Shown piece after piece: positions 25,346-34,957 of a stretch of DNA of 64,000 nt (the first letter of the stretch is position 1; every line of letters starts with the position of its first letter). The stretch spans positions 1-64,000 of the forward strand of contig JAIRBC010000018.1 of NCBI GenBank assembly GCA_022008415.1, read 5' to 3'. Made by a program: the position numbers and the translations under genes. The notes beneath the pieces were generated by a model, which was not told where the DNA came from, searched no databases, and saw only the letters and a list, made by a program, of their open reading frames with translations. The DNA comes from Cerina litoralis (GTDB taxonomy: Bacteria > Bacteroidota > Bacteroidia > Flavobacteriales > Flavobacteriaceae).

Positions 25346-27707
25346 CAGTTGCCGATTTAGGTCCTTCATTGATCCATATGTTGATCAAAGGCGCTTTCCA
25401 GGTATAAGGCTTTCCTAGAATGTCGTAATCCCCGTCTCCATCGAGATCTACAATCCTTCCTTCGTGTACACCGTAACCTTTTACAACGGTCATCTCCTTA
25501 AAATGTCCTTTTCCATCGCCCAACAGAATACGGACCTTCGCATCTGGGTTCCCCTCACCAAAACGCATTTCGGCACTAAAAATATCCAGTTTTCCATCAC
25601 CATTAAAATCAATTACATCGATTGTATGGCCATTGTCCAGTTCCTCCAACAGTTCTGTTTTTTGCCATGTGCCCTTGATCCATTCATACATGTTCAACGG
25701 GCCCTTGCCGTCACCGACTACAAGCAATACTTCCGGACGGCCGCCCTCTACAAATTGTCCAGCGACACTCCGGCTAAAGGTATAGCTTGCATCGATAATA
25801 TTTTCCATGAATTTTCCATCGTGGTACTTAAACCATCGACCGCCTCCGACAATATCTTCGATTCCATCTCCATCGATGTCGATTTTAAATAAGCCTTCGT
25901 GCTCATTTACGGTCTGCCACCCAGGATACCCATTTATTCCAACCAACGGTTCCATTTCGCTATCATTTGAGTAGCGGTAAATGGTCTGTAGCTGCCATTC
26001 GTCCACATTCTTGGGGTCGGCTGGAATTTCAGCCAAAATAAGCGCTGCTGCGCCCTGGTTCCAGAAGACTAATTCTTGCTCGCCATCACCGTCAAAATCA
26101 CCAAAAAGTTGATCGTGATGTTTATTGGCACCGGATTTTTTTATCGTATATCGGTTCCAAGGTACTTTAGGATTAAAATTAGGATAGGGGTTTTCCCACC
26201 ACCATACCTCATTGGACCCACTTTCACCCCCGAAAACGATGTCCTGATCCCCATCCCCGTCAATATCATAGGAGGCCGATCCAGCCTCAATCAAAAGAGG
26301 CCCGTCTTCCACAACATATCTTTCCCATCCATTATCGATATGTCTATACCAAGTCAAAGCTGGTGCGGCGGTTCTTTCTGCTATGAAAAAATCCATAATC
26401 CCATCTTTGTCGGCATCGACTACCAATGAGGCTGTTTGTTGGTTTCCACTATTTGGGACTGCCATGTCTCCTTTGGAGGTGGAATACAATTTCCAATTTC
26501 GTGTTTCTTTACTGATTTCATCATTTCGCCATAGGTGGACCTTTTGATATTGGTCCCAGCCAATGCTTACAATATCCAAATCGCCATCGCCGTCCATATC
26601 TTTTACCTGAGCACCCAGATGACTTTCCTTTCCAGTGTCGAGTACTTTTTTTACAAAAACTCCTTTCCCATTATTCCTCCACAATTGCAGCTCCAGTCCC
26701 GGACCTTTGTGCTCGCTGGTAACGATATCCATATCCCCGTCGTGATCCATATCTTTTACGTCTAGATTGTTCATGGAATATTGGGTAACGATCCTGATTC
26801 TCTTCCATTCATCGGCCCTGTCCATTGGTTGCTTGTACCAGAAAAGATTGGCGTCCGGTTCAAGACCGGGATAACGCTCTTCCGTTACAATAATATCCGC
26901 CTTTGCATCACCGTCCAAATCAGCAATGGCCAGACGGTCGGCGGGGTGATTGGTCTTTCCTATTTCATAACTTTTCCAGTTAGAGTTTCCATCGCCAGGA
27001 TTTTCATACCAGACTACGGTAAGGGGCTCATCGCCACCCTCGGGTCTCCTCCCTGCGGCAATATCGATATCGCCGTCCCCATCAATGTCTCCTAGACCAA
27101 TACCTTCATCCGAGGTATTGGCAGCTATCAAGGTTACCTTCCACTTATCTTTTTCAGGGTTTTTAGGGATTTCAAAACTGTAGATGTTATTTCCTCCCGC
27201 AATCACAAATTCTTCCCTGCCCCCGGCAATGATCTGTCCTTTTTCAAACCCCTGGCTGTTGGTGTGCGAGGTTGCCGGAACCTCGCCTATTTTAGTAGCT
27301 TTCCAAGCGGTTCCCTTTTTATTGGTGGCTTCAAGCCAATAAACATTTGGCAATGCCTGAGCGATGATATCGGCATAATCATCGCCATCTACATCCATAA
27401 CAAAAATACCGTCGACGTTGTGGCCCAGGTCCACTTTGGTCCATTGTGCACTAAGATCACCACCCGGATTCAAATAGACCCATCGGCCGGTGACGATATC
27501 CTTTTGCCCGTCGCCGTTGAGGTCTCCCATATCCAGGCCAAAGTACCGCAGCCAGTCAGGTTCCGCGTAATCCCCCCACTTGCTTTTGTCGTTATCAATT
27601 TCAATGTACGACCAATTATTAACGGGCGATTGGGCCCGCAGTGCATTTATTGATCCAATAAAAAGAAGGCCTAAAAAGGCAATACTAAACAAGCTCGTTT
27701 TACTCAT
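25338..27707 (-). CDS. Secreted VCBS/FG-GAP repeat beta-propeller protein
   Basis: A 789-residue protein from the ATG at 27707, chosen because MSKTSLFSIAFLGLLFIG begins a standard signal peptide (cleavage after ALRA) and because an upstream ATG at 27755 would place the start beyond it. It contains at least eight FG-GAP/VCBS repeats with calcium loops such as DLNGDGQKD, DVDGDDYAD, DIDGDGDID, DMDGDGDLD and DFNGDGKLD, building two seven-bladed-type propellers. Such proteins occur in Bacteroidota glycan loci, where they bind or occasionally cleave polysaccharides (FG-GAP-like lyases). It is the first gene of a three-gene operon starting at the conserved AraC-type promoter 27769-27865. Confidence 0.88.
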   Translation of the reverse strand: MSKTSLFSIAFLGLLFIGSINALRAQSPVNNWSYIEIDNDKSKWGDYAEPDWLRYFGLDMGDLNGDGQKDIVTGRWVYLNPGGDLSAQWTKVDLGHNVDGIFVMDVDGDDYADIIAQALPNVYWLEATNKKGTAWKATKIGEVPATSHTNSQGFEKGQIIAGGREEFVIAGGNNIYSFEIPKNPEKDKWKVTLIAANTSDEGIGLGDIDGDGDIDIAAGRRPEGGDEPLTVVWYENPGDGNSNWKSYEIGKTNHPADRLAIADLDGDAKADIIVTEERYPGLEPDANLFWYKQPMDRADEWKRIRIVTQYSMNNLDVKDMDHDGDMDIVTSEHKGPGLELQLWRNNGKGVFVKKVLDTGKESHLGAQVKDMDGDGDLDIVSIGWDQYQKVHLWRNDEISKETRNWKLYSTSKGDMAVPNSGNQQTASLVVDADKDGIMDFFIAERTAAPALTWYRHIDNGWERYVVEDGPLLIEAGSASYDIDGDGDQDIVFGGESGSNEVWWWENPYPNFNPKVPWNRYTIKKSGANKHHDQLFGDFDGDGEQELVFWNQGAAALILAEIPADPKNVDEWQLQTIYRYSNDSEMEPLVGINGYPGWQTVNEHEGLFKIDIDGDGIEDIVGGGRWFKYHDGKFMENIIDASYTFSRSVAGQFVEGGRPEVLLVVGDGKGPLNMYEWIKGTWQKTELLEELDNGHTIDVIDFNGDGKLDIFSAEMRFGEGNPDAKVRILLGDGKGHFKEMTVVKGYGVHEGRIVDLDGDGDYDILGKPYTWKAPLINIWINEGPKSATDD

Positions 27708-28222
27708 GAGATACATTTTGTTTATCGTCCATACCATAGGAATGCTTTTGGGCAACCCAAGGAATATACAAGTTTACTATATCCACAGGTACGACCCCTC
27801 CTTAAAGTTTGCTTCTAGTAATGGAATATTTGCAATAATAAAGTTCTATGTAAAAATCCAGCAAATATTCGATCAATTTTAGGGATTATATCCGCCCCAT
27901 CAGGCCTAAGATATAGTTTTGCTTTATCTACGGGCCAGAATTTCTGCTAGACAATATATTCGCTTTCAATTCCTAAAATTATTTGTCAGTTTTCTATATT
28001 TACTAAAGGCAGTAAGGGGAGTATTTTGGTTTTCCCATGCTATGGTGGACCATTAATGGCTTTAAATGAACCCGTAATTTCTTCAAAATACCGAATACCA
28101 TTTCACAAAATGCCAAGCAACTGAAATTAAACGGCAAAAACGACAAGATCCAGCCACCCAACGAAATTAATGGATGGTATTAAATTACGGCTATTATAGA
28201 AAAGATAGTTGTTAACTTTCCA
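27708..28222. other. Intergenic region with regulon promoter
   Basis: Between the VCBS operon and the 3' end of the AraC gene. It contains promoter/operator B (27769-27865). The remainder, 27870-28222, is AT-rich, with no gene or clear terminator visible. Confidence 0.6.
27769..27865 (-). promoter_or_regulatory. AraC-type regulon promoter, VCBS operon (site B)
   Basis: In transcription direction: TTTGC (27865-27861), 27 nt, GCAAA (27833-27829), 16 nt, GCAAA (27812-27808), 31 nt, TAAACTTG -7 box (27776-27769). The start codon follows at 27707, giving a ~55-nt leader. Each spacing is identical to the three other copies in the window. Confidence 0.85.
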
Positions 28223-29089
28223 TCACTTCGACATCTCAATATATGTAGAAGGGGTATACCCAGTATACTGCTTAAATTTTTGATTGAAATTGGACAAGTT
28301 ATTAAATCCAGACTCATAACAGATTCCTGCAATGGTATCGTTGTTGTTCGCTTGTAACAATTTGCAGGCATAACCAATCCTGATTTCGGTTAGGTACGTA
28401 AAAAAGGTCGTGTTTGTGGCTTTTTTAAAATATCTACAAAAGGCTGCCTCGTTCATGCACACTTCATCCGCTACATCCCGTAAGCTTATTGCCGACTGAA
28501 AGTTATTCATTACATAATCGTTGACTTTTCTCAGTTTAACGTCCTTTTCATAAATAGAATCAATATATCCCGGGCTGGTAATGAATTCAAATTCTTTTTC
28601 CTCGGCCAGGATCCGCAGTAGATCGAGTAAATAGATCATTCTGGTTATCCCAGGCACAGTGTCCAATATTTTGTAGATCCGCGCAGGTGCCTCTGACCGC
28701 GATGACCCTTTAAAGACAATGCCCCTGTCCGAAGCTTTTACCAAGTTTAATAAACTATCGAACTCAACTATATCATAAAGCGCGTTAGCAAGAAAGCTTC
28801 TTTCAAAGTGAATAATAATACCTTCGGCGATCAAACCCCTGCCGTCAAAATATTCTGGACTATTTAACCACCGATGCGGCAAATAATCTCCGAGTAAAAC
28901 CAGATCCCCAGGGCCAAAAGGGTCCATACTATCTCCTATGAACCTAGTGCCTTCACCGCGGATGACCAAAACCAATTCCAATTCATGGTGATGGTGCCAC
29001 AATTGTAAAAAATGGGGCAGCCTATCATGTCTCACCGAAAAGGATTGGATGTGTATTTTATTATTTCGCTTGATAAAGTGTGATATCAT
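28223..29089 (-). CDS. AraC-family transcriptional regulator (likely activator of the sugar regulon)
   Basis: A 288-residue protein. The N-terminal half is a cupin-like sensor (FLQLWHHHHELELVLVIRGEG, with a His-rich metal/ligand-type motif). The C-terminal ~100 residues are a double helix-turn-helix (SLRDVADEVCMNEAAFCRYFKKATN; CYESGFNNLSNFNQKFKQYTGYTPS). The start at 29089 (MISHFIKRN) is preferred over 29125 because operator A (TTTGC at 29110) lies between them. It is transcribed divergently from the sugar-acid operon, over operator A, so it probably activates that operon and may repress itself. The 21-bp-spaced GCAAA repeats at four promoters are the best candidates for its sites; the inducer is likely the sugar acid or its parent sugar. 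Confidence 0.88.
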   Translation of the reverse strand: MISHFIKRNNKIHIQSFSVRHDRLPHFLQLWHHHHELELVLVIRGEGTRFIGDSMDPFGPGDLVLLGDYLPHRWLNSPEYFDGRGLIAEGIIIHFERSFLANALYDIVEFDSLLNLVKASDRGIVFKGSSRSEAPARIYKILDTVPGITRMIYLLDLLRILAEEKEFEFITSPGYIDSIYEKDVKLRKVNDYVMNNFQSAISLRDVADEVCMNEAAFCRYFKKATNTTFFTYLTEIRIGYACKLLQANNNDTIAGICYESGFNNLSNFNQKFKQYTGYTPSTYIEMSK

Positions 29090-29109
29090 ACCGTAAAAAT
29101 ATACAAATA

Positions 29110-29206
29110 TTTGCAACTTTGGCAATAAAATTATCCATCAAGCAAATATACCATTGTATTAAGCAAATGTCCAAGTAGCAATAAATGGCCGAACCCGGTA
29201 CATTTG
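29110..29206 (+). promoter_or_regulatory. AraC-type regulon promoter, sugar-acid operon (site A)
   Basis: TTTGC (29110-29114), 27 nt, GCAAA (29142-29146), 16 nt, GCAAA (29163-29167), 31 nt, TACATTTG (29199-29206), a Bacteroidota -7 box of the TANNTTTG type. No -33 TTG is present at the usual distance, as expected for an activator-dependent promoter. It lies directly between the divergent AraC and IlvD-type genes. Confidence 0.88.
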
Positions 29207-29229
29207 GAATCATAGACATTTAATAGATT

Positions 29230-30948
29230 ATGGGCAAAAAACTGAGAAGTCACGATTGGTTTCTAAGATCCGGTAAAATGGGTTTTATGTATAGAACCTG
29301 GTTGCGAAACCAAGGTATTCCCGATCATGAATTCGACGGACGTCCGGTAATCGGAATTTGTAACACATGGTCCGAGCTTACTCCCTGCAATGCCCATTTT
29401 AGGGAATTTGCGGAATATATTAAAAGAGGTGTTTATGAAGCAGGTGGATTTCCACTAGAGTTCCCAATCATGTCCATGGGCGAACCTTTGATGAAACCGA
29501 CGGCCATGTTGTTTAGGAATTTGGCTTCTATGGACGCCGAGGAAACCATCCGGGCAAATCCTTTGGACGGCATTGTGATAATCGGAGGATGCGACAAGAC
29601 AACACCCTCTGCGCTGATGGGTGCTGCAAGTGTAGATTTACCTACAATTGTTGTGTCTGGAGGAGCCATGCTCAACGGAAAGTTCAGGGGCAAGGATATA
29701 GGTTCTGGAACCGACATCTGGAAATTTAGTGAAGAAGTCAGGGCAGGCCGGATGTCGGAGGATGATTTTCGCGAGGCAGAAGGGTGCATGTCAAGAAGTT
29801 GCGGGCATTGTATGACTATGGGCACAGCCTCTTCAATGGCCATACTGGTCGAAGCTTTAGGGATGTCCCTTTCCGGAAATGCAGCTATTCCCGCTCCAGA
29901 TTCTAGAAGAAAAGTACTTTGTCATGAATCGGGCATTAGAATCGTTGAAATGGTTAAGGAAGACCAGAAAATCTCAGATATTATCACCAAGGAATCAATG
30001 ATCAATGCAATTGTTGTGAACGCGGCGGTCGGGGGGTCTACCAATATTATTCTGCACCTCCTTGCTATTGCAGGCCGGGTTGGGATCGATTTAAAGCTCG
30101 ACGATTTTGATAAATATGGAAGTCATATCCCCCTCCTTGTCAATATGATGCCCTCCGGAAAATTCTTAATGGAAGAATTCTATTATGCAGGCGGGCTTCC
30201 TGTTGTTTTAAACGAACTCAAGGACCATATTAATTTAGATCTTATTACGGCTACGGGAAAGACACACAGAGAAAATATAAGTGGAGCAGAATGTTACAAT
30301 CAAGAAGTTATTGCCCCAATGGACAATCCCTTAATAAACAATGCCGGAATTGTAGTTTTAAAAGGAAATCTGGCTGAAAACGGAGCTGTCATAAAACCAT
30401 CTGCGGTTATTGACCAAAGACTATTGCAACATACAGGGCCTGCTGTGGTATTCGAAAATATTGAGGATTTGCACAACCGAATTGATGACCTCGATCTAGA
30501 AATTGACGAAAATTCCATTATAGTTCTTAAGAATGTTGGACCAAAGGGCTTTCCTGGGATGCCCGAGGTAGGGAACACACCCCTTCCCAAAAAATTACTC
30601 GAAAAGGGTATAACCGACATGATACGGATTTCCGATGGCCGAATGAGCGGAACCGCCTATGGCTCCGTAATATTGCATGTATCCCCTGAGGCCGCGGTTG
30701 GCGGTACATTTGGTATAGTTAAAGAGGGTGATATGATAGAAGTAGATGTAAAAAATCGTAAATTGGAGCTTTTGGTCAGTGAAGAAGAACTAAAAGAGAG
30801 AAAGGCCAATTGGAAGCTTAAAGAAAAGGTCTATACGCGCGGGTATGTTTCAATTTATCAGGAACATGTAAATCAAGCACATTTGGGAGCAGACTTCGAC
30901 AAACTCGTAGGAAACTCCGGAAAGGAAGTAAGCAGGGATGGATTTTAA
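29230..30948 (+). CDS. IlvD/Edd-family sugar-acid dehydratase (arabinonate-dehydratase-like)
   Basis: A 572-residue cytoplasmic enzyme that should remove water from a C2-C3 diol of an aldonate to give a 2-keto-3-deoxy acid. Three cysteines, Cys53 (TPCNAH), Cys121 (GGCDKTTP) and Cys194 (GHCMTMG), have spacings of 68 and 73. These equal the spacing of the [2Fe-2S] ligands of L-arabinonate dehydratase (Cys59/127/200, established knowledge), so a [2Fe-2S] sugar-acid enzyme, not the branched-chain IlvD, is indicated. The Mg-binding lysine/glutamate region is intact. It is the first gene of the AraC-controlled operon, 24 nt after the -7 box. Confidence 0.9.
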   Translation: MGKKLRSHDWFLRSGKMGFMYRTWLRNQGIPDHEFDGRPVIGICNTWSELTPCNAHFREFAEYIKRGVYEAGGFPLEFPIMSMGEPLMKPTAMLFRNLASMDAEETIRANPLDGIVIIGGCDKTTPSALMGAASVDLPTIVVSGGAMLNGKFRGKDIGSGTDIWKFSEEVRAGRMSEDDFREAEGCMSRSCGHCMTMGTASSMAILVEALGMSLSGNAAIPAPDSRRKVLCHESGIRIVEMVKEDQKISDIITKESMINAIVVNAAVGGSTNIILHLLAIAGRVGIDLKLDDFDKYGSHIPLLVNMMPSGKFLMEEFYYAGGLPVVLNELKDHINLDLITATGKTHRENISGAECYNQEVIAPMDNPLINNAGIVVLKGNLAENGAVIKPSAVIDQRLLQHTGPAVVFENIEDLHNRIDDLDLEIDENSIIVLKNVGPKGFPGMPEVGNTPLPKKLLEKGITDMIRISDGRMSGTAYGSVILHVSPEAAVGGTFGIVKEGDMIEVDVKNRKLELLVSEEELKERKANWKLKEKVYTRGYVSIYQEHVNQAHLGADFDKLVGNSGKEVSRDGF

Positions 30949-30983
30949 CCCCGTTTAATCGTAAAGGTTATACAATTTTAGTA

Positions 30984-32042
30984 ATGAGCGGTAAACACAT
31001 TAACGGACCCGGAATATTCCTAGCCCAGTTTCTTGGGGACAAACCGCCGTTTGACAATCTTCAAAATATATCGAGATGGGCATCCAAACTCGGCTTCACC
31101 GGGGTCCAAATACCAGGTTGGGATACTCGTGTCATTGACTTGAATATCGCTAGCAAATCGAAAGATTATTGCGACAGTCTAAAAGGAATGCTCAGGGATT
31201 GCAACATGGAAATCATTGAACTTGCCGCTTATCTACAAGGGCAATGTATGGCAATGCACCCGGCGTATGAAAAGCTATTTCAACCGTTCTATCCCAAAGG
31301 GTTGGATGATCGCCAACGCATGGAATGGGCAACATTGGAAATAAAAAAGACCATCGATGCTTCGGTCTTTTTTGGCACCACAAATATTTCTGTTCTGTCG
31401 GGAAGCTTGGCTTGGCCCTATATTTATCCGTGGCCACAACGTTCGGAAGGCTTGATAGAAGAAGCCTTTAATGAAATCGCAAAACGATGGTTGCCGATTT
31501 TGGACTATGCGCAGGACCACGGTATGACTATTGGATTTGAACTTCACCCGGGGTCTGATTTGTTTGATGGCGCTACCTACAAAATGTTTCTCGAACTAGT
31601 CGAAGAGCATCCTTCCGCTTGTATTACCTATGACCCGAGTCATTTTTTACTCCAACAAGCCGACTATATTCAGTTCATTGAATTATTCTCGGATCGGATT
31701 ACAGCATTTCACGTAAAGGATGCGGAATTCAATCCGAGCGGCTTGGGAGGCGTTTATGGAAGTTATGCGAATTGGGATGATCGCCCAGGACGTTTTCGAT
31801 CACCTGGTGATGGCCAGATAGATTTTAAAAGAATATTTACTTTACTTGCCGAAAGGGGTTATAACGGATGGTCTATATTGGAATGGGAATGTTGTATTAA
31901 AAGCCCGGAACAAGGTGCACGGGAAGCTGCGACTTTTATTAAAAATCATATTATAGAGACTACAGACAGAGCTTTTGATGATTTTACCAAAAGTGCTACC
32001 AATTCAGCAATCAACAAACAAATATTAGGATTAAGTTCATGA
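30984..32042 (+). CDS. Xylose-isomerase-like TIM-barrel sugar isomerase/epimerase
   Basis: A 352-residue cytoplasmic TIM barrel of the AP-endonuclease-2 superfamily. The metal ligands are seen in order: Glu in GFELHPG, Asp in YDPSHF, His/Asp in FHVKDAE and Glu in ILEWECC. Such enzymes isomerise or epimerise ketoses, or handle 3-keto sugars beside Gfo/Idh dehydrogenases. Here the next gene is a Gfo/Idh enzyme overlapping its stop by 4 nt, so the two probably act on successive intermediates. It is second in the regulon operon. The substrate is not readable from sequence. Confidence 0.85.
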   Translation: MSGKHINGPGIFLAQFLGDKPPFDNLQNISRWASKLGFTGVQIPGWDTRVIDLNIASKSKDYCDSLKGMLRDCNMEIIELAAYLQGQCMAMHPAYEKLFQPFYPKGLDDRQRMEWATLEIKKTIDASVFFGTTNISVLSGSLAWPYIYPWPQRSEGLIEEAFNEIAKRWLPILDYAQDHGMTIGFELHPGSDLFDGATYKMFLELVEEHPSACITYDPSHFLLQQADYIQFIELFSDRITAFHVKDAEFNPSGLGGVYGSYANWDDRPGRFRSPGDGQIDFKRIFTLLAERGYNGWSILEWECCIKSPEQGAREAATFIKNHIIETTDRAFDDFTKSATNSAINKQILGLSS

Positions 32043-33187
32043 CTATGGCAACAGGAGAAATAAATGTGGGGCTAATAGGGACAAAGTTTATGGGTAAGGC
32101 CCATAGCAATGCCTATAGCACTGTGGGCAAATTTTTTGACCTTCCGGCAAATCCGGTTTTGCACTCGGCTTGTGGGCTAGACTTGCAACAAGTTCAGGCT
32201 TTAGCGAACAAATTTGGATGGCAGTATTCCGAAACTGATTACAAGAAACTTTTACGTTCTGGTGAAATTGATCTAATTGATATTTGCACGCCTAATGATT
32301 TTCATTCCACTATTGCGGTTGAAGCGGCCAAAGCGGGCAAGCATATGGTTTGCGAAAAACCAATGGCGAGAAACGCAAGCGAGGCAATCCAAATGTACCG
32401 TGCCGCACACGAATCAGGGGTTATTAACATGATGATTTTTAATTATCGGTTTGTCCCCGCTATTGCATTGGCAAAAAAAATGATCGACAACGGTAAGCTA
32501 GGGGATATTAGACATTTCAACGCGGTATATTATCAAGATTGGCTTGTAGACCCATCATTCCCCATAACATGGAGACACAGTAAAGAAATATCCGGGTCGG
32601 GGTCACATGGAGATATGAATGCGCATACCGTGGATTTAGCTAGGTATCTGGTAGGAGAGTTCGAGGCGGTTACCGGGGATCAAAGAGTATTTGTAAAGGA
32701 AAGACCCATTCTGGGGAGTAATAAAAAAGGGGATGTAAATGCAGATGATGCCACTTCCTTTATAGCGCGTTTCCAAAATGGGGCAATGGGATCATTCTGT
32801 GCTACTAGGATGGCAACAGGCCGCAAAAACTTTATGCGCTTTGAACTGTTTGGCAGCAAGGGATCTTTAAGCTTTAATCTCGAAAGAATTAACGAACTTG
32901 AGTATTTTGATGGAATGGCCGCAGAAGACAGGCAAGGGTTCACGACCATATTGGTCACAGAAGCCAGCCATTCCTACATTGAATCATGGTGGCCGCCCGG
33001 TCATGTCATTGGTTGGGAGCATACTTTTGTTCATGAGATTTCACACCTTTTAACAGGTATCGGTCAAAATAAAAAGGTTGCCCCAGATTTTTTTGACGGT
33101 GTAAAATGTCAAATTGTATTGGATGCGGTGGCCCGTTCCTCAGAAGACGGAAAATGGATAACAATTGAAGAATTTTATAGGGAATAA
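32039..33187 (+). CDS. Gfo/Idh/MocA-family NAD(P)-dependent oxidoreductase
   Basis: A 382-residue cytoplasmic dehydrogenase. The Rossmann glycine loop is GLIGTKFMG, the Lys-Pro catalytic motif is VCEKPMA and the DMNAHTVDL segment holds the usual Asp/His pair. Members oxidise sugar hydroxyls at C1, C2, C3 or C4. Without a Tat signal it acts in the cytosol, unlike the two GH109-like relatives later in the window. It overlaps the isomerase gene by 4 nt (ATGA), and the transketolase subunit gene begins 3 bases after it, so the order isomerase-dehydrogenase-transketolase is tightly coupled. The site of oxidation is unknown. Confidence 0.88.
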   Translation: MTMATGEINVGLIGTKFMGKAHSNAYSTVGKFFDLPANPVLHSACGLDLQQVQALANKFGWQYSETDYKKLLRSGEIDLIDICTPNDFHSTIAVEAAKAGKHMVCEKPMARNASEAIQMYRAAHESGVINMMIFNYRFVPAIALAKKMIDNGKLGDIRHFNAVYYQDWLVDPSFPITWRHSKEISGSGSHGDMNAHTVDLARYLVGEFEAVTGDQRVFVKERPILGSNKKGDVNADDATSFIARFQNGAMGSFCATRMATGRKNFMRFELFGSKGSLSFNLERINELEYFDGMAAEDRQGFTTILVTEASHSYIESWWPPGHVIGWEHTFVHEISHLLTGIGQNKKVAPDFFDGVKCQIVLDAVARSSEDGKWITIEEFYRE

Positions 33188-33189
33188 CA

Positions 33190-34038
33190 ATGGTAATAGA
33201 AGGAAAAAAAGAGTTAAGTCCGGCAAATCTGGAAGACTTAAAAAATTTGTGCAAACAGGTCAGAAAACAGATTATAAACATGGTATACCAAGCCAGTTCC
33301 GGCCATATTGGAGGAAGTTTGGGGTCTACCGAGTTGATCGTTACGCTGTATAACCATCTAATGACGCACCACCCGGAAAATCCGGATTGGGATAAAAGGG
33401 ATAGGTTTGTGCTTTCCAAGGGACATTGTACCCCCGTACTTTACGCGGTACTGGCCAATTGTGGCTATTTCCCTAAGGAGGATCTGAGTACATTTCGTAG
33501 ACCGGGCTCCCATCTACAAGGACATCCATATCAACCAAAAACCCCAGGAGTCGAAGCCACGACCGGATCACTCGGTATTGGTTTTTCAACGATCTTGGGA
33601 ATGGCGTTAACAGCAAAAAACAGAGGACAGAAACATTACTATTATGTTATTTGTGGAGATGGTGAGATTCAAGAAGGTCAAATTTGGGAGGGCGCCATGT
33701 TTGCCAATAAGTACAAACTGGACAACCTAATTGCGTTCGTAGATCGCAATTATCTGCAAACCGATGGAAATTCTGAAGATATCATGCCATTGGATCCCCT
33801 GGCTCCCAAATGGGAAAGCTTTGGCTGGAAAGTGTATGAAATTAATGGCCATGATATACAAGAGATCGTTTCTACGGTTATAAGTGCAAAAAACAGTGAT
33901 CGCCCAGTTATGATTATTGCCAATACGATAAAAGGAAAAGGAGTGTCATTCATGGAAAATGCATTTGGCTGGCATGGAGCAGTTCCTTCTAAGGAAGATG
34001 CAGATAAGGCGTTAAAAGAATTAGAAAATGGAATATAA
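33190..34038 (+). CDS. Transketolase N-terminal subunit (ThDP-binding)
   Basis: A 282-residue subunit holding the thiamine-diphosphate pyrophosphate domain: GDGEIQEGQIWEGA with the following NLIAFVDRN is the standard GDG-N motif, and SGHIGGSLGS and SKGHCTPVLY are the conserved histidine/cofactor segments. It needs the downstream subunit, and the two overlap by 11 nt. Split transketolases are common for dedicated sugar pathways (for example apulose-4-phosphate or sulfo-sugar breakdown), in contrast to the single-chain housekeeping enzyme. Here it would move a two-carbon ketol unit within an operon that has no aldolase gene. Confidence 0.92.
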   Translation: MVIEGKKELSPANLEDLKNLCKQVRKQIINMVYQASSGHIGGSLGSTELIVTLYNHLMTHHPENPDWDKRDRFVLSKGHCTPVLYAVLANCGYFPKEDLSTFRRPGSHLQGHPYQPKTPGVEATTGSLGIGFSTILGMALTAKNRGQKHYYYVICGDGEIQEGQIWEGAMFANKYKLDNLIAFVDRNYLQTDGNSEDIMPLDPLAPKWESFGWKVYEINGHDIQEIVSTVISAKNSDRPVMIIANTIKGKGVSFMENAFGWHGAVPSKEDADKALKELENGI

Positions 34039-34954
34039 ACAAACACGACAGGGATATGTTGACGCATTGATCGAGATGGCGGAGGAACTGCCAGAAATGG
34101 TTGTTTTGGATGCTGACGTCGGCAAAGCAACGCTCACGTTGCAATTCGCAAAGCTATTCCCAGAAAGATTTTTTAATTGCGGTATTCAAGAGCAAAATAT
34201 GCTCTGCGTTGCCGCAGGAATGTCGCTGGAAGGAAAAATTCCCTTTGCCTCGACTTTTGGGGTTTTTGCAACCTGTAGGGCGGGTGATCAACTCAGAAAT
34301 GGGATTGCCTATCCAAAAGCTAACGTAAAAGTGGCCGTTACCCATTGTGGAATAACCGTAGGGGGTGATGGGGCTTCCCATCAATCAAATGAGGATATTG
34401 CGATTACGAGATCATTTCCCAACATGACCATTCTGGTACCCGGTGATTACGAAGAAGCCAAATTGGCAACCAAGGCCGCAGCCAGAATGAACGGCCCCGT
34501 ATATTTGAGGCTAGGAAGGGATAAATACCCCGTTATTTCAGAATTGCACGGTAGTTTTATAATCGGAAAATCCAAGTTGTTATACCCTGGTACGGATATT
34601 ACCATAATTACCACAGGAATTATGGTGTCCGAAGCGATAAAGGCCCGGGAATTATTATCCGAGGAAGGTTTCTCCATTAGGGTTGTTCACATGGGAACCA
34701 TAAAACCAATAGATGAAGTGGCAATATTAAAAGCTGCCAAAGAAACAAAGGGCATAGTTACTATAGAAGAACATTCGATTGTTGGCGGATTAGGTGAGGC
34801 GGTAGCCGGCATTGTTGCAGAGAACCACCCTTGCCCGGTGCGACGGGTAGGCATGAGGGATATTTTCGGTGAATCTGGCCAAGCCCAAGAACTTCTCGAT
34901 AAATTTGGAATGAGGGCTAAAAATATAATTGAAGAAGTAAAAAAAATACTTTAA
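34028..34954 (+). CDS. Transketolase C-terminal subunit
   Basis: A 308-residue partner of the preceding subunit: a pyrimidine-binding domain (about 1-165) with the catalytic glutamate in FNCGIQEQNMLCVAAG, then the C-terminal regulatory domain (about 180-308). Together they make one full transketolase of ~590 residues. Start and stop reading frames overlap the N-terminal subunit gene, which favours equal synthesis. Cytoplasmic. The substrate-binding His pair and the phosphate-binding residues of the housekeeping enzyme cannot be judged with confidence, so a non-phosphorylated donor is possible. Confidence 0.92.
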   Translation: MEYKQTRQGYVDALIEMAEELPEMVVLDADVGKATLTLQFAKLFPERFFNCGIQEQNMLCVAAGMSLEGKIPFASTFGVFATCRAGDQLRNGIAYPKANVKVAVTHCGITVGGDGASHQSNEDIAITRSFPNMTILVPGDYEEAKLATKAAARMNGPVYLRLGRDKYPVISELHGSFIIGKSKLLYPGTDITIITTGIMVSEAIKARELLSEEGFSIRVVHMGTIKPIDEVAILKAAKETKGIVTIEEHSIVGGLGEAVAGIVAENHPCPVRRVGMRDIFGESGQAQELLDKFGMRAKNIIEEVKKIL

Positions 34955-34957
34955 GCA